From Ideonella_A sp031398385 (GTDB taxonomy: Bacteria > Pseudomonadota > Gammaproteobacteria > Burkholderiales > Burkholderiaceae_C), in NCBI GenBank assembly GCA_031398385.1, contig JANNNE010000123.1, forward strand, positions 3,344 through 67,343: DNA of 64,000 bases. Direction: 5' to 3'. Each line of letters starts with the position of its first letter. Positions within the stretch are counted from its first letter, which is position 1. Positions 1 through 9,591 of the stretch are shown here, one piece after another. A program made the translations under genes and the position numbers. Below the pieces are notes generated by a model, which made no database searches, was not told the origin of the DNA, and worked only from the letters and a program-made list of their open reading frames with translations.

Positions 1-1209
1 GGGCTGGCGCAGATCCGCGAAGAGATCGAGGCGGGCCGATTCGAGTGGAAACTCGATCTGGAAGACGTGCACCTGAACATCGAGGCACGCCTGACGCAGC
101 TGGTCGGCGATGCCGGCAAGCGCCTGCACACCGGGCGCTCGCGCAACGACCAGGTGGCGACCGATGTACGGCTGTGGCTGCGCGACGAAATCCGGGCCAT
201 CCGCGAATTGCTGGCGCAATTGCAGCGCGCGCTGGTCGAGGTCGCCGAAGCCAACGCCGACGTGATCCTGCCGGGCTTCACCCATCTGCAGGTGGCGCAG
301 CCGGTGAGCTTCGGCCACCACCTGCTGGCCTACGTGGAGATGTTCGCGCGTGATGGTGAACGCATGGCCGATGTCGAGCGGCGCACCAACCGCCTGCCGC
401 TCGGCGCAGCAGCACTCGCCGGCACCAGTTATCCGCTCGACCGCGAACGTGTGGCGCGCAGCCTTGGCATGGTCGATGAGCAGGGCAACGCCTGCATCTG
501 CCAGAACAGCCTCGATGCGGTCAGCGACCGCGATTTCGCGATTGAATTCACCGCCGCAGCCAGCCTGTGCATGATCCATTTCTCGCGCTTCAGCGAGGAG
601 CTGGTGTTGTGGATGAGCCAGAACTTCGGCTTCATCGACCTGGCCGACCGTTTCTGCACCGGCAGCTCGATCATGCCGCAGAAGAAGAACCCGGATGTGC
701 CCGAACTGGCGCGTGGCAAGACCGGGCGCGTGGTCGGCCACCTGATGGGCCTGCTGACCCTGATGAAAGGCCAGCCACTGGCCTACAACAAGGACAACCA
801 GGAAGACAAGGAGCCCTTGTTCGACACCGTCGACACGTTGAAGGACACCTTGCGCATCTTCTGCGAACTGGTAGCCGGCGTCACCGTCAAGCGCGAGGCG
901 ATGGAACGCGCCGCCCTGCGCGGCTACGCGACCGCCACCGACCTGGCCGACTACCTGGTCAAGAAGGGCCTGCCGTTCCGCGACGCGCACGAGGTGGTGG
1001 CGCATGCGGTGAAGGCGGCAATCGGCCAGGGTGTCGATCTTTCGCAGTTGCCGCTGGCGAGCTTGCAGGGGTTTCATGCATCGATCGAGGCGGATGTCTT
1101 CGAGGTGCTCAGCCTGAGCGGCTCGGTCAATGCACGCCAGGTGCTCGGTGGCACCGCGCCGTCACAGGTGCGGGCGCAGATCGGCCGTCATCGCGCCCGC
1201 TTGGCCTGA
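1..1209 (+). CDS. argH: Argininosuccinate lyase, 3' part (5' end outside window)
   Basis: Last step of arginine biosynthesis: it splits argininosuccinate into arginine and fumarate in the cytosol. The frame is open from base 1 and gives 402 residues of a family usually about 460 long, so roughly 60 N-terminal residues lie upstream of the window. The HTGRSRNDQVATD substrate-binding motif is near the start, and the fumarase/aspartase superfamily signature GSSIMPQKKNPDVPE, which carries the catalytic serine loop, is near residue 223. The gene ends 58 bp before a same-strand lipoprotein gene with no obvious functional link. No frameshift or odd composition is seen. Confidence 0.96.
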   Translation, partial: GLAQIREEIEAGRFEWKLDLEDVHLNIEARLTQLVGDAGKRLHTGRSRNDQVATDVRLWLRDEIRAIRELLAQLQRALVEVAEANADVILPGFTHLQVAQPVSFGHHLLAYVEMFARDGERMADVERRTNRLPLGAAALAGTSYPLDRERVARSLGMVDEQGNACICQNSLDAVSDRDFAIEFTAAASLCMIHFSRFSEELVLWMSQNFGFIDLADRFCTGSSIMPQKKNPDVPELARGKTGRVVGHLMGLLTLMKGQPLAYNKDNQEDKEPLFDTVDTLKDTLRIFCELVAGVTVKREAMERAALRGYATATDLADYLVKKGLPFRDAHEVVAHAVKAAIGQGVDLSQLPLASLQGFHASIEADVFEVLSLSGSVNARQVLGGTAPSQVRAQIGRHRARLA

Positions 1210-1267
1210 GGCAGGCGGCGGGCTGCCGCCGTGCATCCAAACTTTTGTGCGGTGCGTAACTGACCCC

Positions 1268-2233
1268 ATGCCGTTCAAGACCCTGCTGTTGCCCTTGTTG
1301 ACCGTTGCCGGCGCCGCTCTGGTGGCGGCGTGCGCGCCGATGACGGCTCTGAATGCTGTCGTTCCCGAGCGAAGCCGCTTGACTGCCGATGTGGCCTACG
1401 GCGGCAACCCCCGCCAGAAGCTCGACATCTATCGCCCATCAGCCACAGCGCCGAGTGGCGGCTATCCGATGGTGGTGTTTTTCTATGGCGGATCGTGGAA
1501 TTCCGGCTCGCGGACTGATTACAAGTTCGTCGGCGAGGCGCTGGCATCGCGTGGGGTCGTGACGCTGGTCGCCGACTACCGGCTGTATCCCGAAGTGACC
1601 TACCCGGATTTTCTGCAGGACAGCGCGAGCGCCCTCGCCTACGGCCTGCGCGAGGCCCGCTCGCTCAGTGCCGATCCGACGCGGGTATTCGTGATGGGGC
1701 ACAGCGCCGGCGGCTACAACGCCGCGATGCTGGCGCTCGACGAGCGCTGGCTGAAGGAACAGGGGCAGGATCCGAAACGCCTTGCGGGCTGGATCGGCCT
1801 GGCCGGTCCTTACGATTTCTACCCGATCGAGAATCCGGACGCCAAGCCGGTGTTCCATCACCCGAACTACCCGCCGGACTCGCAGCCGATCGAGTTCGCG
1901 CAGGCCGGCTCGCCCCCGACCTTCATCGGTGCGGCAGAAGACGACAAGCTGGTCAACCCGACCCGTAATTCGGCGCAGATGGTGGCCCGCTTGCGGGCGG
2001 TCGGCGTACCGGTGAGCTATCAGGTCTACCCGCGCGCCAACCACGTGACGCTGGCTGGCGCCTTCGCCTGGCCGCTGCGTTTCATCGGGCCGGTGCTCGA
2101 TGATGTGGCCGGTTTCGTCAATACCACTGCGCCGCGCACCCGCTCGACTGCGATGGTCGCCCCGGAATCGAGCTCGTCGGCACGCCCCTACGAGGCAGCA
2201 CCGACGCTGGCAGCGACCAGCGGCGCGCGATAA
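1268..2233 (+). CDS. Alpha/beta hydrolase (esterase-like) lipoprotein
   Basis: Predicted lipid-anchored esterase/carboxylesterase of 321 aa. The ATG at 1268 begins a short hydrophobic signal ending in a lipobox (AALVAAC, Cys about residue 21), so the protein should be anchored in the envelope. Hydrolase features are the oxyanion-type motif FFYGGSW, the nucleophile elbow GHSAGG, a probable acid residue in AEDDKLV and a catalytic His in RANHVTL. This is the BD-FAE/HSL-like fold, and the substrate is unknown. The 3' end overlaps the convergent methyltransferase gene by 46 bp. A longer frame exists upstream but would run into argH and lose the lipoprotein signal. Confidence 0.88.
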   Translation: MPFKTLLLPLLTVAGAALVAACAPMTALNAVVPERSRLTADVAYGGNPRQKLDIYRPSATAPSGGYPMVVFFYGGSWNSGSRTDYKFVGEALASRGVVTLVADYRLYPEVTYPDFLQDSASALAYGLREARSLSADPTRVFVMGHSAGGYNAAMLALDERWLKEQGQDPKRLAGWIGLAGPYDFYPIENPDAKPVFHHPNYPPDSQPIEFAQAGSPPTFIGAAEDDKLVNPTRNSAQMVARLRAVGVPVSYQVYPRANHVTLAGAFAWPLRFIGPVLDDVAGFVNTTAPRTRSTAMVAPESSSSARPYEAAPTLAATSGAR

Positions 2234-3090
2234 AGCCACACCGGCTTGCCCGCTACGGTTTCGACCCGCGCCTGGGCGACCAGACCGACCGCCTCGAATT
2301 CCAGGCTCACCAGCCAGCTGCCTGGTCGCAGTTCGCGATTGGCCTTGGCGATTGCGCGCGCCATGCTCTCGGGGCGCTGGAACAGGTAGACCATGTCGTA
2401 GCTCGACCAGTCGGCGGCCCAGATGTCGGCGCGTGACACGCTGGCGAAGCGTTTGCGCAGCCGGCAAACCAGTGTCAGCGGCCAGCTCCATTCCAGGCCG
2501 ACAAGTGTCGATTCCGGATAGGCACGCCTCAGTTCGACCAGGCCGGCACCCAATCCGCATCCGGCGTCGACGATCCGGGCGCCGGGCGGCAATTCGGCGA
2601 CGTTCTCGATTCCGCGCAAGGCGCCGACCGGTGTCGGGAACAAGGGCGCATCGCGCCAGCTGGCCAGCGGGTACAGCAGCAGCAACAAGGCCAGCGGTGC
2701 CAGCCAGAGCGCCGAGGTCCAGCCCGTCAGCGCTCCGCCTGCGATCAATGAAACCGGAAAGCCGCCGGCAATGAAGACCCGCCGCCAGCGGGTCGATCCT
2801 GACAACGCGAATACCGACGCCAGGCCGATCCCGAGGACAGCCGCAACAGCCGGCTCGGTGCCGTAGGTGATCAGCGCGCGATAGCTGCCCCAGGCTGCGA
2901 CCCACGACAGCAGCGCCGGCAGCGGCCAGAGCGCACTCAGGCGCTGAACCAGTTCGGAGGGCGTGCTCCGGGGGCGCCGGGCCTTGTCGGCACGGTGGCG
3001 ATCAGGCACCCGCTGCAGATCCGGCTCCGACAAGCGGCCGCTGCGGCTGCCTTGTCGAGGAGCAGCGAAGCCGCTGCGGGGCGGCGCCAT
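2188..3090 (-). CDS. Membrane-anchored class I SAM-dependent methyltransferase
   Basis: Protein of 300 aa. After a basic, Arg-rich N-terminus there are about three hydrophobic segments (about residues 45-140), then a Rossmann methyltransferase domain with the SAM-binding motif I IVDAGCGLGAG and an acidic residue after the next strand (VGLEWSW). The C-terminal part resembles class I methyltransferases of unknown substrate. The ATG overlaps the fliA stop codon by one base (TGATG), so it is probably co-translated with sigma-28 as the last gene of the flagellar operon. A role in motility is inferred from position only. Its end overlaps the convergent hydrolase gene. Confidence 0.75.
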   Translation of the reverse strand: MAPPRSGFAAPRQGSRSGRLSEPDLQRVPDRHRADKARRPRSTPSELVQRLSALWPLPALLSWVAAWGSYRALITYGTEPAVAAVLGIGLASVFALSGSTRWRRVFIAGGFPVSLIAGGALTGWTSALWLAPLALLLLLYPLASWRDAPLFPTPVGALRGIENVAELPPGARIVDAGCGLGAGLVELRRAYPESTLVGLEWSWPLTLVCRLRKRFASVSRADIWAADWSSYDMVYLFQRPESMARAIAKANRELRPGSWLVSLEFEAVGLVAQARVETVAGKPVWLYRAPLVAASVGAAS

Positions 3091-3809
3091 CAGAACTCGC
3101 GCAGCTTGACCCGCAGGCGAGCAATCGACTGGCTGTGCAACTGGCACACCCGCGACTCGGTCACTTTCAGCACGGCCGCGATTTCCTTCAGGTTCATGTC
3201 CTGTTCGTAATACATGCTCATCACGAACTGTTCGCGTTCGGGCAAATGCTTGATCGCGGCGACCAGCGCCTCGCGCATCCGGTGGTCCTGCAACTGAGCC
3301 AGCGGGTTGAGATCTTCGTCGGCCACATGGCGATCGAGGAAATCGTTGTCGCCTTCGTCACCCGACATGTCCTCGAGATAGACCAGTTGCGTACCCCGCA
3401 CCTTGCCGAGCAGTTCCTGGTATTCGTCCAGATCCAGGCCCATCTCCTTGGCAATCTCGCTTTCTTGCGGCGCACGACCGAGCCGTTGCTCGAGCTTGTG
3501 CACGGCGGCCTCGATATTGCGCTGCTGCTTGCGGATGCCGCGCGACAGGTAGTCGTTGCCGCGCAGTTCGTCGAGCATCGCACCGCGGATGCGCTGGGTG
3601 GCAAAGGTCTCGAACTGAACGCCCTGGTCGGTATCGAAGCGGCTCAGCGCATCGGTCAGGCCGATCATTCCGACCTGGATCAGGTCGTCGATTTCGACGT
3701 TGGCAGGCAATTTGGCGATCATCTGATGCGCCAGCCGGCGCACCAGCGGGCTATATTGCTTCAGCATCGTATTGACGTCGAGTCGACCCTTGGCGGTGTA
3801 CATGCGCAA
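3090..3809 (-). CDS. fliA: RNA polymerase sigma-28 factor FliA
   Basis: Flagellar sigma factor of 239 aa that directs late flagellar and chemotaxis promoters and is held by FlgM until the hook is complete. Region 2 is clear (VEIDDLIQVGMIGL, then FETFATQRIRGAMLDELR), followed by region 3 and a region 4 helix-turn-helix (LPEREQFVMSMYYEQ, NLKEIAAVLKVTESRVCQL). The length matches the family. It lies downstream of flhG in the flhB-flhA-flhF-flhG-fliA operon and overlaps the methyltransferase start by one base. The start could alternatively be the Met two codons later. Confidence 0.97.
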   Translation of the reverse strand: MRMYTAKGRLDVNTMLKQYSPLVRRLAHQMIAKLPANVEIDDLIQVGMIGLTDALSRFDTDQGVQFETFATQRIRGAMLDELRGNDYLSRGIRKQQRNIEAAVHKLEQRLGRAPQESEIAKEMGLDLDEYQELLGKVRGTQLVYLEDMSGDEGDNDFLDRHVADEDLNPLAQLQDHRMREALVAAIKHLPEREQFVMSMYYEQDMNLKEIAAVLKVTESRVCQLHSQSIARLRVKLREF

Positions 3810-3819
3810 CTCCGAAAAA

Positions 3820-4656
3820 TCAGTTCATTGCCGCCGCGGCGTCGGTGGCGCGGTACGCCATCGCAACCGCGTGGGCCCAAGGTTGCGGCGCAACCTCAGA
3901 TGGGGGCATCGGTGGAATAACCGGCAGGGCCTGCGGCTGCATCACGTCGCACGCCCAACGTCGCAAGCCGGTTTCGGGAGACTGCTCGGCATGGCTGGCG
4001 GGATCGATGCGCAGGCATTCACGCACGACAGCGCCCAGAAATTCATCGGCACAGCGGGCCAGCTGCTGGCCGATCCGATCGGCCCGACGCGATCTGGCCG
4101 AAGCACACAGCAACAGGTCCTGGACCTGATGATCGCCACGCTGCGACAGCAGCTTGATGCCTGAATAGGCATGAGTCACGCTGGCCGGATGTTCGTCGGC
4201 CAGCACCAGCGGGCTGGCGCAGCGCGTGCGGTCGGCCTGGCCGAACAGTCGGCAAAGGTCGGAAGCGCCGGCGTGGATTAACACCACGTCGGCCTGTGGT
4301 CGCGCATCAGCCGCAGCCTGCAGGAAGGCTGTTGTCGATCCACGTGCATCGACGAAGCGCAATGGCAATCCGCGTGCGGCCAGGTACGACACATTGGCAG
4401 ACAGGCTTTCAACACAATCGGCCAGATCCATCACGGCCCATTCCTTGGGATTTGGCGCGCGCTCGCCGGCGTCGACGACCAGCGTATGGCAACCGAGCTC
4501 GGCCAGTGCGGTGCAGATGCGCTCCAGCATCACGCCGCCGAAGGCCATGTGCGGATTCGAGACCACCGGCAGGTAGCGTGCCTGCGCATGAGCAAACAGG
4601 CGGCGCAAGCCGTCGGCCTGATCGTGGACTGGCTTAGCTGGAACGGTTGGGTTCAT
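3820..4656 (-). CDS. flhG: FlhG/FleN-type flagellar number regulator with degenerate P-loop
   Basis: MinD/ParA-like partner of FlhF, 278 aa, located between flhF and fliA. The N-terminus keeps the FlhG activator helix (DQADGLRRLF), which in the family stimulates FlhF GTPase activity. The deviant Walker A motif expected next (KGGVGKT) is replaced by SNPHMAFGG with no lysine, while the following helix and strand (LAELGCHTLVVDAG) still align. The product is therefore recognisably FlhG but probably cannot bind or hydrolyse ATP in the normal way. The C-terminal third is poorly conserved and rich in Ala and Pro. It is separated from flhF by about 50 bp and from fliA by 10 bp. Confidence 0.82.
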   Translation of the reverse strand: MNPTVPAKPVHDQADGLRRLFAHAQARYLPVVSNPHMAFGGVMLERICTALAELGCHTLVVDAGERAPNPKEWAVMDLADCVESLSANVSYLAARGLPLRFVDARGSTTAFLQAAADARPQADVVLIHAGASDLCRLFGQADRTRCASPLVLADEHPASVTHAYSGIKLLSQRGDHQVQDLLLCASARSRRADRIGQQLARCADEFLGAVVRECLRIDPASHAEQSPETGLRRWACDVMQPQALPVIPPMPPSEVAPQPWAHAVAMAYRATDAAAAMN

Positions 4657-4707
4657 GACTTCGGCAATCGGGGTGGATTCGGCACGCAGCGTCGGTTCGG
4701 CAGGCGG

Positions 4708-6285
4708 TCAGGCTTGCGGTGCCTGCGGCGCGGGGCGTCCGCCCTTGCGGCTGGTCTGCTGCTGAGGCGCCGCAAAGACGAGGCTGACCTCGTCGGCATC
4801 GACCTTCCAGGCCGGTGCGGCGGTGGCGCGCACCGCGCGCTGGACCAGCGCATGGGCCGACAGGCGGTGCCAGTCTTCGGGCACGCGCTGGCCATTCGCA
4901 ACCGCCAGCACGGTCAGGCGATGCCGAATCAGGGCGTCAAGCGCCGGACCGAGCTTGACCGCCTCGTCGATCTTCGACAACACGACACCGCGCGCCTGGC
5001 TGGCGCGATAAGACACCAGCACGTCCTCGATCGTTTCGCCCTGCGAGGCCGCATTCAGAACCAGCAGCTTCTTGATGCTGCGATGCGACAGCATCTCCAG
5101 CAGGTCCTGGGTGCGGCTGTCGCGCTGTGCCATGCCGGCCGTATCGATCAGCACCATCTTCTTGGCGCTGAGCAATTCGAGCAGATCCTCGAGCGATGCC
5201 CGGTCGTGTGCGGTATGCACCGGCACCCCGAGGATGCGCCCGTAGGCGCGCAGTTGTTCATGCGCCGCGACGCGGTAGGCGTCGAGCGTGATCAAGCCCA
5301 GGTTGGATGCACCATGGCGGGTTGCAAAAGCGGCGGCGATCTTCGCCGTCGTGGTGGTCTTGCCGACACCGGTCGGACCGACCAGCGCCAGCACGCCGCC
5401 CTGGTCTTCCAGCGGCGCCTCGTGTTCGGCAGTGTGCAGGTTGCGCTCGAGAATCGCGCCGGCCCAGCTGGCTTCGTCGCTGACCTCGGGGCCCATGCCC
5501 TGAGCCAGCTTGCGGATCAGCGCCGGTGAAAAACCGCAGTCGAGCAGCCGTTGGCTCAATCGGGCCTGGGCCGGCTGCCGTTGCAGCTTCTCCATGAAGG
5601 CCAGCGCACCGAAACGTTCCTCGATCATGCCCTTCATCGAACGCAACTCGTTCATCATGTCCTGCTGCTCGCGGCGTGCGCCGGCGCCGAACAGGCCGTC
5701 GTCGGCCGCCGTGCGGCGCTCCTGAAACTGCGAGTCCGGCTCGAAGCTGCGCAATTCATCCAGCAGCACCGGCGGGTCACGCCGCTTGGCCGGGGCTGCC
5801 GGGGCTGCCGCAGCGGCTGCGGCACGTTTCGTCGCTGGCGCGGCGGCCGGCCGTTCAGCCGGCATGCGGGGCTGCTGCTCCGGTGCCGCTTCACGGGTCT
5901 GGCCGCGCAGCTCGGCTTCGCGCTTCTTCAGCATCCGCTCACGCACATAGTCCTGGAACGACAAGGTGCTCATTGCCAGCTGTTCGACGTCGGCCTCGAC
6001 CGGGGTCGAGTTCTGCCGCATCGGCTCGATGCGTTCGCTGGCGCGCACCGCGGCACGTTCGGTCAGCGGCAGCCGGTTCGAACGCGCTGCGGCGGGCCGT
6101 GCCGGCTCCTGGCCTGCAGCGGAAACCCGCTCGATATTGGCGACGCTTTCCGGCGCCATCGCCATCACCTCGACACCGTCGTCGCACGGCTTGGTCGACA
6201 GCACCACCGCCTCTTCGCCGAACGCCTGGCGAACCAGATTCAGCGCATCGCGCGAGGTTCGCGCGGTAAAACGTTTGACATTCAT
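4708..6285 (-). CDS. flhF: Flagellar SRP-like GTPase FlhF
   Basis: SRP-family GTPase of 525 aa that sets the polar placement of the flagellum. The N-terminal B domain starts with the typical MNVKRFTARTSRDAL segment. A long Ala/Pro/Arg-rich linker follows (about residues 100-190), then the N domain and a G domain with P-loop GPTGVGKTTTTAKIA (about residue 315) and DTAGMAQRD (G3). The KID motif late in the G domain completes the SRP GTPase pattern. It is co-directional with flhA (58 bp upstream) and flhG (51 bp downstream). Confidence 0.96.
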   Translation of the reverse strand: MNVKRFTARTSRDALNLVRQAFGEEAVVLSTKPCDDGVEVMAMAPESVANIERVSAAGQEPARPAAARSNRLPLTERAAVRASERIEPMRQNSTPVEADVEQLAMSTLSFQDYVRERMLKKREAELRGQTREAAPEQQPRMPAERPAAAPATKRAAAAAAAPAAPAKRRDPPVLLDELRSFEPDSQFQERRTAADDGLFGAGARREQQDMMNELRSMKGMIEERFGALAFMEKLQRQPAQARLSQRLLDCGFSPALIRKLAQGMGPEVSDEASWAGAILERNLHTAEHEAPLEDQGGVLALVGPTGVGKTTTTAKIAAAFATRHGASNLGLITLDAYRVAAHEQLRAYGRILGVPVHTAHDRASLEDLLELLSAKKMVLIDTAGMAQRDSRTQDLLEMLSHRSIKKLLVLNAASQGETIEDVLVSYRASQARGVVLSKIDEAVKLGPALDALIRHRLTVLAVANGQRVPEDWHRLSAHALVQRAVRATAAPAWKVDADEVSLVFAAPQQQTSRKGGRPAPQAPQA

Positions 6286-6343
6286 GCGGTGTCTCCGGGG
6301 CGGTCAGTACGGGATGGGTTCGGCATCCGGGTGGCGTTCCGCG

Positions 6344-8431
6344 TCATGCCGTGCCCCCGATGACCGAACCGATTCGGATCGAATGGGTGTCGGGAATTTC
6401 GCTGTGGCCCAGCACCTTCAGGCGCGGCGCCGCACGCTTGAGCAGGCGCGACATCGGCGCACGGATCAGATCGGGCACCAGCAGGCAGGCCGGCAGACCG
6501 AGGTCTTCCTGGCGCTTGGCCGATTCGCTGGCGCTGCGGCTGAGGGTTTCGGCCACACCCGGGTCGAGTGCCGCGCCATGCGGCGAATTGAGCGCCTGCG
6601 TGACCAGCCGCTCGAGTTCCGGTTCCAGCGCGATGACATCGAGTTCGCGGGTCGGGCCATAGATCTGTTGCACGATGGCCGGCGCCATGTGGATGCGGAT
6701 GCGGCGCGCCAGTTCCATCGGATCGGTGACGACAGCGGCTTCTTCGGCCAGGCTCTCGATGATCGAGCGCATGTCGCGGATGTGCACACCTTCATCGAGC
6801 AACAGCTGGAGCACCTTCTGCAGAACGGCGATGCCGACCATTTTGGGAACCACGTCCTCGATCAGTTTGGGGGCCAGCCGGGTGACATGGTCGACCAGCT
6901 GCTGGGTCTCCACGCGACCCAACAACCTGGCCGCATGAAGCTGCATCAAGTGTGAAAGATGGGTGGCCACGACGGTCGAGCAATCAACCACCGTAAATCC
7001 GGCCATTTGGGCACTTTCTCGCTGGCGCTCCTCGATCCAGACCGCCGGCAGGCCGAACGCCGGATCGGTGGTGCGGGTGCCGATCAGCTGCGTGGTCGCG
7101 CCACCCGGATTGATCGCCAGCAACATGCCCGGGAAAGCCTCGCCCTCGCCGACCACCGCGCCGCGCAAGGTCAGCCGGTACATGCTGGGCTTGAGCTCGA
7201 GGTTGTCGCGGATGTGAACCGACGGCGGCAGAAAACCGACATCCTGCGCAAACTTCTTGCGCACACCCTTGATGCGCGCCAGCAGGTCGCCTTCGCGCGC
7301 CTTGTCGACGAGTGCGATCAAGCGGTAGCCGACTTCCAGGCCGAGGGTGTCGACCGGCTGCAGATCGTCCCAGCTGGCTTCACCGTTGGGTTCGTTCGCG
7401 GGCGTTGCTGCCGGAGGTGGTGCCGTCTTGGCGAGCTGCATGTTGCGGTTCATTCGCCAGGCCGCGTAGCCGGCGCCGCTGGCAATCAGCAGGAAGACAA
7501 CGTGAGGCATGCCCGGAATTACGCCGAGCAGCCCGATCACGCCGGCCGTGATCGCCAGCGCGCGCGGCGAATTGAAAACCTGCTTGGTGATCTGGCTGCC
7601 GACGTCCTGATCCTTGCCGACTCGCGACACCACCATCGCCGCCGCGACCGAGATCAGCAGCGACGGGATCTGCGCCACCAGCGCATCGCCGACGGCCAGC
7701 AGGACATAGGTGCTGGCGGCTTCGCTGGCACTCAGATCGTGCTGCAACACGCCGATGATGAAGCCGCCGACGATGTTGATCAGCAAGATCAGCAAGCCCG
7801 CCATCGCATCGCCGCGCACGTATTTGCTGGCGCCGTCCATCGAGCCGAAAAATTCGGCCTCTTCGCCGACCTCGGCGCGACGTCGCTTGGCTTCCTTGTC
7901 GTCGATCAGGCCGGCGTTCAGGTCGGCATCGATCGCCATCTGCTTGCCGGGCATCGCATCCAGGGTGAAGCGCGCGCCGACCTCGGCGATCCGCTCGGCA
8001 CCCTTGGTGATCACGATGAAGTTGATCACCACCAGGATCGCGAATACGATCAGACCGACCGCGAAATTGCCGCCGATCAGGAAATGGCCGAAGGATTCGA
8101 TCACCGCACCGGCGGCGCCCGGGCCGGTGTGGCCCTCGACCAGCACGACGCGGGTCGATGCGACGTTCAACGACAGTCGCAGCAGCGTGGTCAGCAGGAT
8201 CACCGACGGGAAGACCGCGAAATCGAGCGGCCGCACCATGTAGGCGGCAACCACCATCACCATCAACGCCATCGCGATGTTGAAGGTGAACAGCAGGTCG
8301 AGTGCGAACGGCGGCAGCGGCAACACCATCATCGCCAGCACCATGATGATGAACAGCGGCGCCATCAAGGCCTTGGCGGCGCTGCCGTTGGCGCCGAGCA
8401 TCGTCTGCAGCTTGATCAGCACGGGATTCAT
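6344..8431 (-). CDS. flhA: Flagellar type III export gate protein FlhA
   Basis: Integral membrane component of the flagellar export apparatus, 695 aa, the usual length. The N-terminal half has about eight transmembrane segments. The FHIPEP signature region is visible (RFTLDAMPGKQMAIDADLNA) with the following charged loop, and the C-terminal cytosolic domain binds chaperone-substrate complexes. Its ATG overlaps the flhB stop by four bases (ATGA), which indicates translational coupling. Confidence 0.97.
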   Translation of the reverse strand: MNPVLIKLQTMLGANGSAAKALMAPLFIIMVLAMMVLPLPPFALDLLFTFNIAMALMVMVVAAYMVRPLDFAVFPSVILLTTLLRLSLNVASTRVVLVEGHTGPGAAGAVIESFGHFLIGGNFAVGLIVFAILVVINFIVITKGAERIAEVGARFTLDAMPGKQMAIDADLNAGLIDDKEAKRRRAEVGEEAEFFGSMDGASKYVRGDAMAGLLILLINIVGGFIIGVLQHDLSASEAASTYVLLAVGDALVAQIPSLLISVAAAMVVSRVGKDQDVGSQITKQVFNSPRALAITAGVIGLLGVIPGMPHVVFLLIASGAGYAAWRMNRNMQLAKTAPPPAATPANEPNGEASWDDLQPVDTLGLEVGYRLIALVDKAREGDLLARIKGVRKKFAQDVGFLPPSVHIRDNLELKPSMYRLTLRGAVVGEGEAFPGMLLAINPGGATTQLIGTRTTDPAFGLPAVWIEERQRESAQMAGFTVVDCSTVVATHLSHLMQLHAARLLGRVETQQLVDHVTRLAPKLIEDVVPKMVGIAVLQKVLQLLLDEGVHIRDMRSIIESLAEEAAVVTDPMELARRIRIHMAPAIVQQIYGPTRELDVIALEPELERLVTQALNSPHGAALDPGVAETLSRSASESAKRQEDLGLPACLLVPDLIRAPMSRLLKRAAPRLKVLGHSEIPDTHSIRIGSVIGGTA

Positions 8432-9591
8432 GCGGGTTGCTCCGAGGCGCCACCAACAACGTGGTGCGGGTCAAGTTCGACCGGGACATCGAGTGGCGGC
8501 AGGTCGGCCGGCATCGCGCCGCGCCCGGCCATCGCCGCGCGCAGCTGGTAGACATAGGCCAGCACCTGCGCCACCGCACCGAACAGCGCGGCCGGGATTT
8601 CGCGGTCGATCTGGCTGTGGGCATACAGCGCGCGAGCCAGTACCGGCGATTGCAGCACCGGCACCTTCGAGCTCTTGGCGAGGTCGCGGATCGCCAGCGC
8701 GATCAGGTCGGCGCCCTTGGCGACGACCCGGGGTGCACCCATCCTGGCCTCGTCGTACTTGAGCGCGACCGCGTAGTGGGTCGGGTTCATCACCACCAGA
8801 TCGGCGGTCGGCACCGCGGCCATCATGCGCCGCCGCGAGGCGTCGCGCATCATCTGCCGGATCTTCGACTTGATTTCCTGGTTGCCCTCGGCCTGCTTGA
8901 ATTCCTGCTTGACCTCGTTGTGGCTCATCTTCAGCCGCGACAAGTGCAGCCATTTTTGCAGCGGCGCGTCGACTGCCGCGAACAAGGTGATGACCAGCAG
9001 CAGGAACATCAGGCCGAACAGGATCGTGCGGGCGACGAAGGCGATGGCCGTCGGCAAAGCCATGTCCAGCGTGCTGGCGAAATCGAGCACATGGGCCTTC
9101 AGGTAGAAGGCACCGACGATTCCCAGCAGCAGCGCCAGCGCGCAGGCTTTCAGGGCCGTGATCAGCTGCTGTTTGGCGAAGATCCGTGGCAGCCCGGCGA
9201 TCGGATTGAACTTGGAGAATTTGGGCTGCAGCGCCTTGATGCTGAAGTTCCAGCCACCGATCGCGATCGATGCCATCACTGCCACCGTCGCCATCAACAC
9301 GCCCAGCGGAATGACGATGGCCAGCAGCTTGAGCGCGAGCTCGGACAGACGCTCGCCCATGAATTCGGTGCGCATCACCGCCTGCGAATCGAAGCGAAGC
9401 CCCTCGATCAGTACCTGCTGCATCCAGGCCGAAAGCTGCGGCGCAAGCACCACCAAGGCCGAACCGCCGGCGGTGATGGCGGCGAAATGGCCGAAATCCT
9501 GCGATCGCGGCAGGTTGCCGTCCTCACGCGCTTTCTTGATCTTGCGCGGGGACGCTGGTAGTGGTTTGTCTTCTGAACCTTGATCAGCCAT
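8428..9591 (-). CDS. flhB: Flagellar export switch protein FlhB
   Basis: Substrate-specificity switch of the flagellar type III export apparatus, 387 aa. After a polar N-terminus (SPRKIKKAREDGNLPRS) there are four membrane segments and a cytosolic domain with the autocleavage motif NPTH (VVMNPTHYAVALKYD, about residue 270). It is the first gene of the minus-strand flagellar run and overlaps flhA by four bases. The 189-bp gap upstream, shared with a divergent transporter gene, should hold its promoter, but I could not fix a convincing sigma site. Confidence 0.97.
   Translation of the reverse strand: MADQGSEDKPLPASPRKIKKAREDGNLPRSQDFGHFAAITAGGSALVVLAPQLSAWMQQVLIEGLRFDSQAVMRTEFMGERLSELALKLLAIVIPLGVLMATVAVMASIAIGGWNFSIKALQPKFSKFNPIAGLPRIFAKQQLITALKACALALLLGIVGAFYLKAHVLDFASTLDMALPTAIAFVARTILFGLMFLLLVITLFAAVDAPLQKWLHLSRLKMSHNEVKQEFKQAEGNQEIKSKIRQMMRDASRRRMMAAVPTADLVVMNPTHYAVALKYDEARMGAPRVVAKGADLIALAIRDLAKSSKVPVLQSPVLARALYAHSQIDREIPAALFGAVAQVLAYVYQLRAAMAGRGAMPADLPPLDVPVELDPHHVVGGASEQPA

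Noticed and set aside
1130..1267. Upstream extension of the hydrolase gene
   Set aside because: It would overlap argH and hide the lipoprotein signal that begins at 1268.
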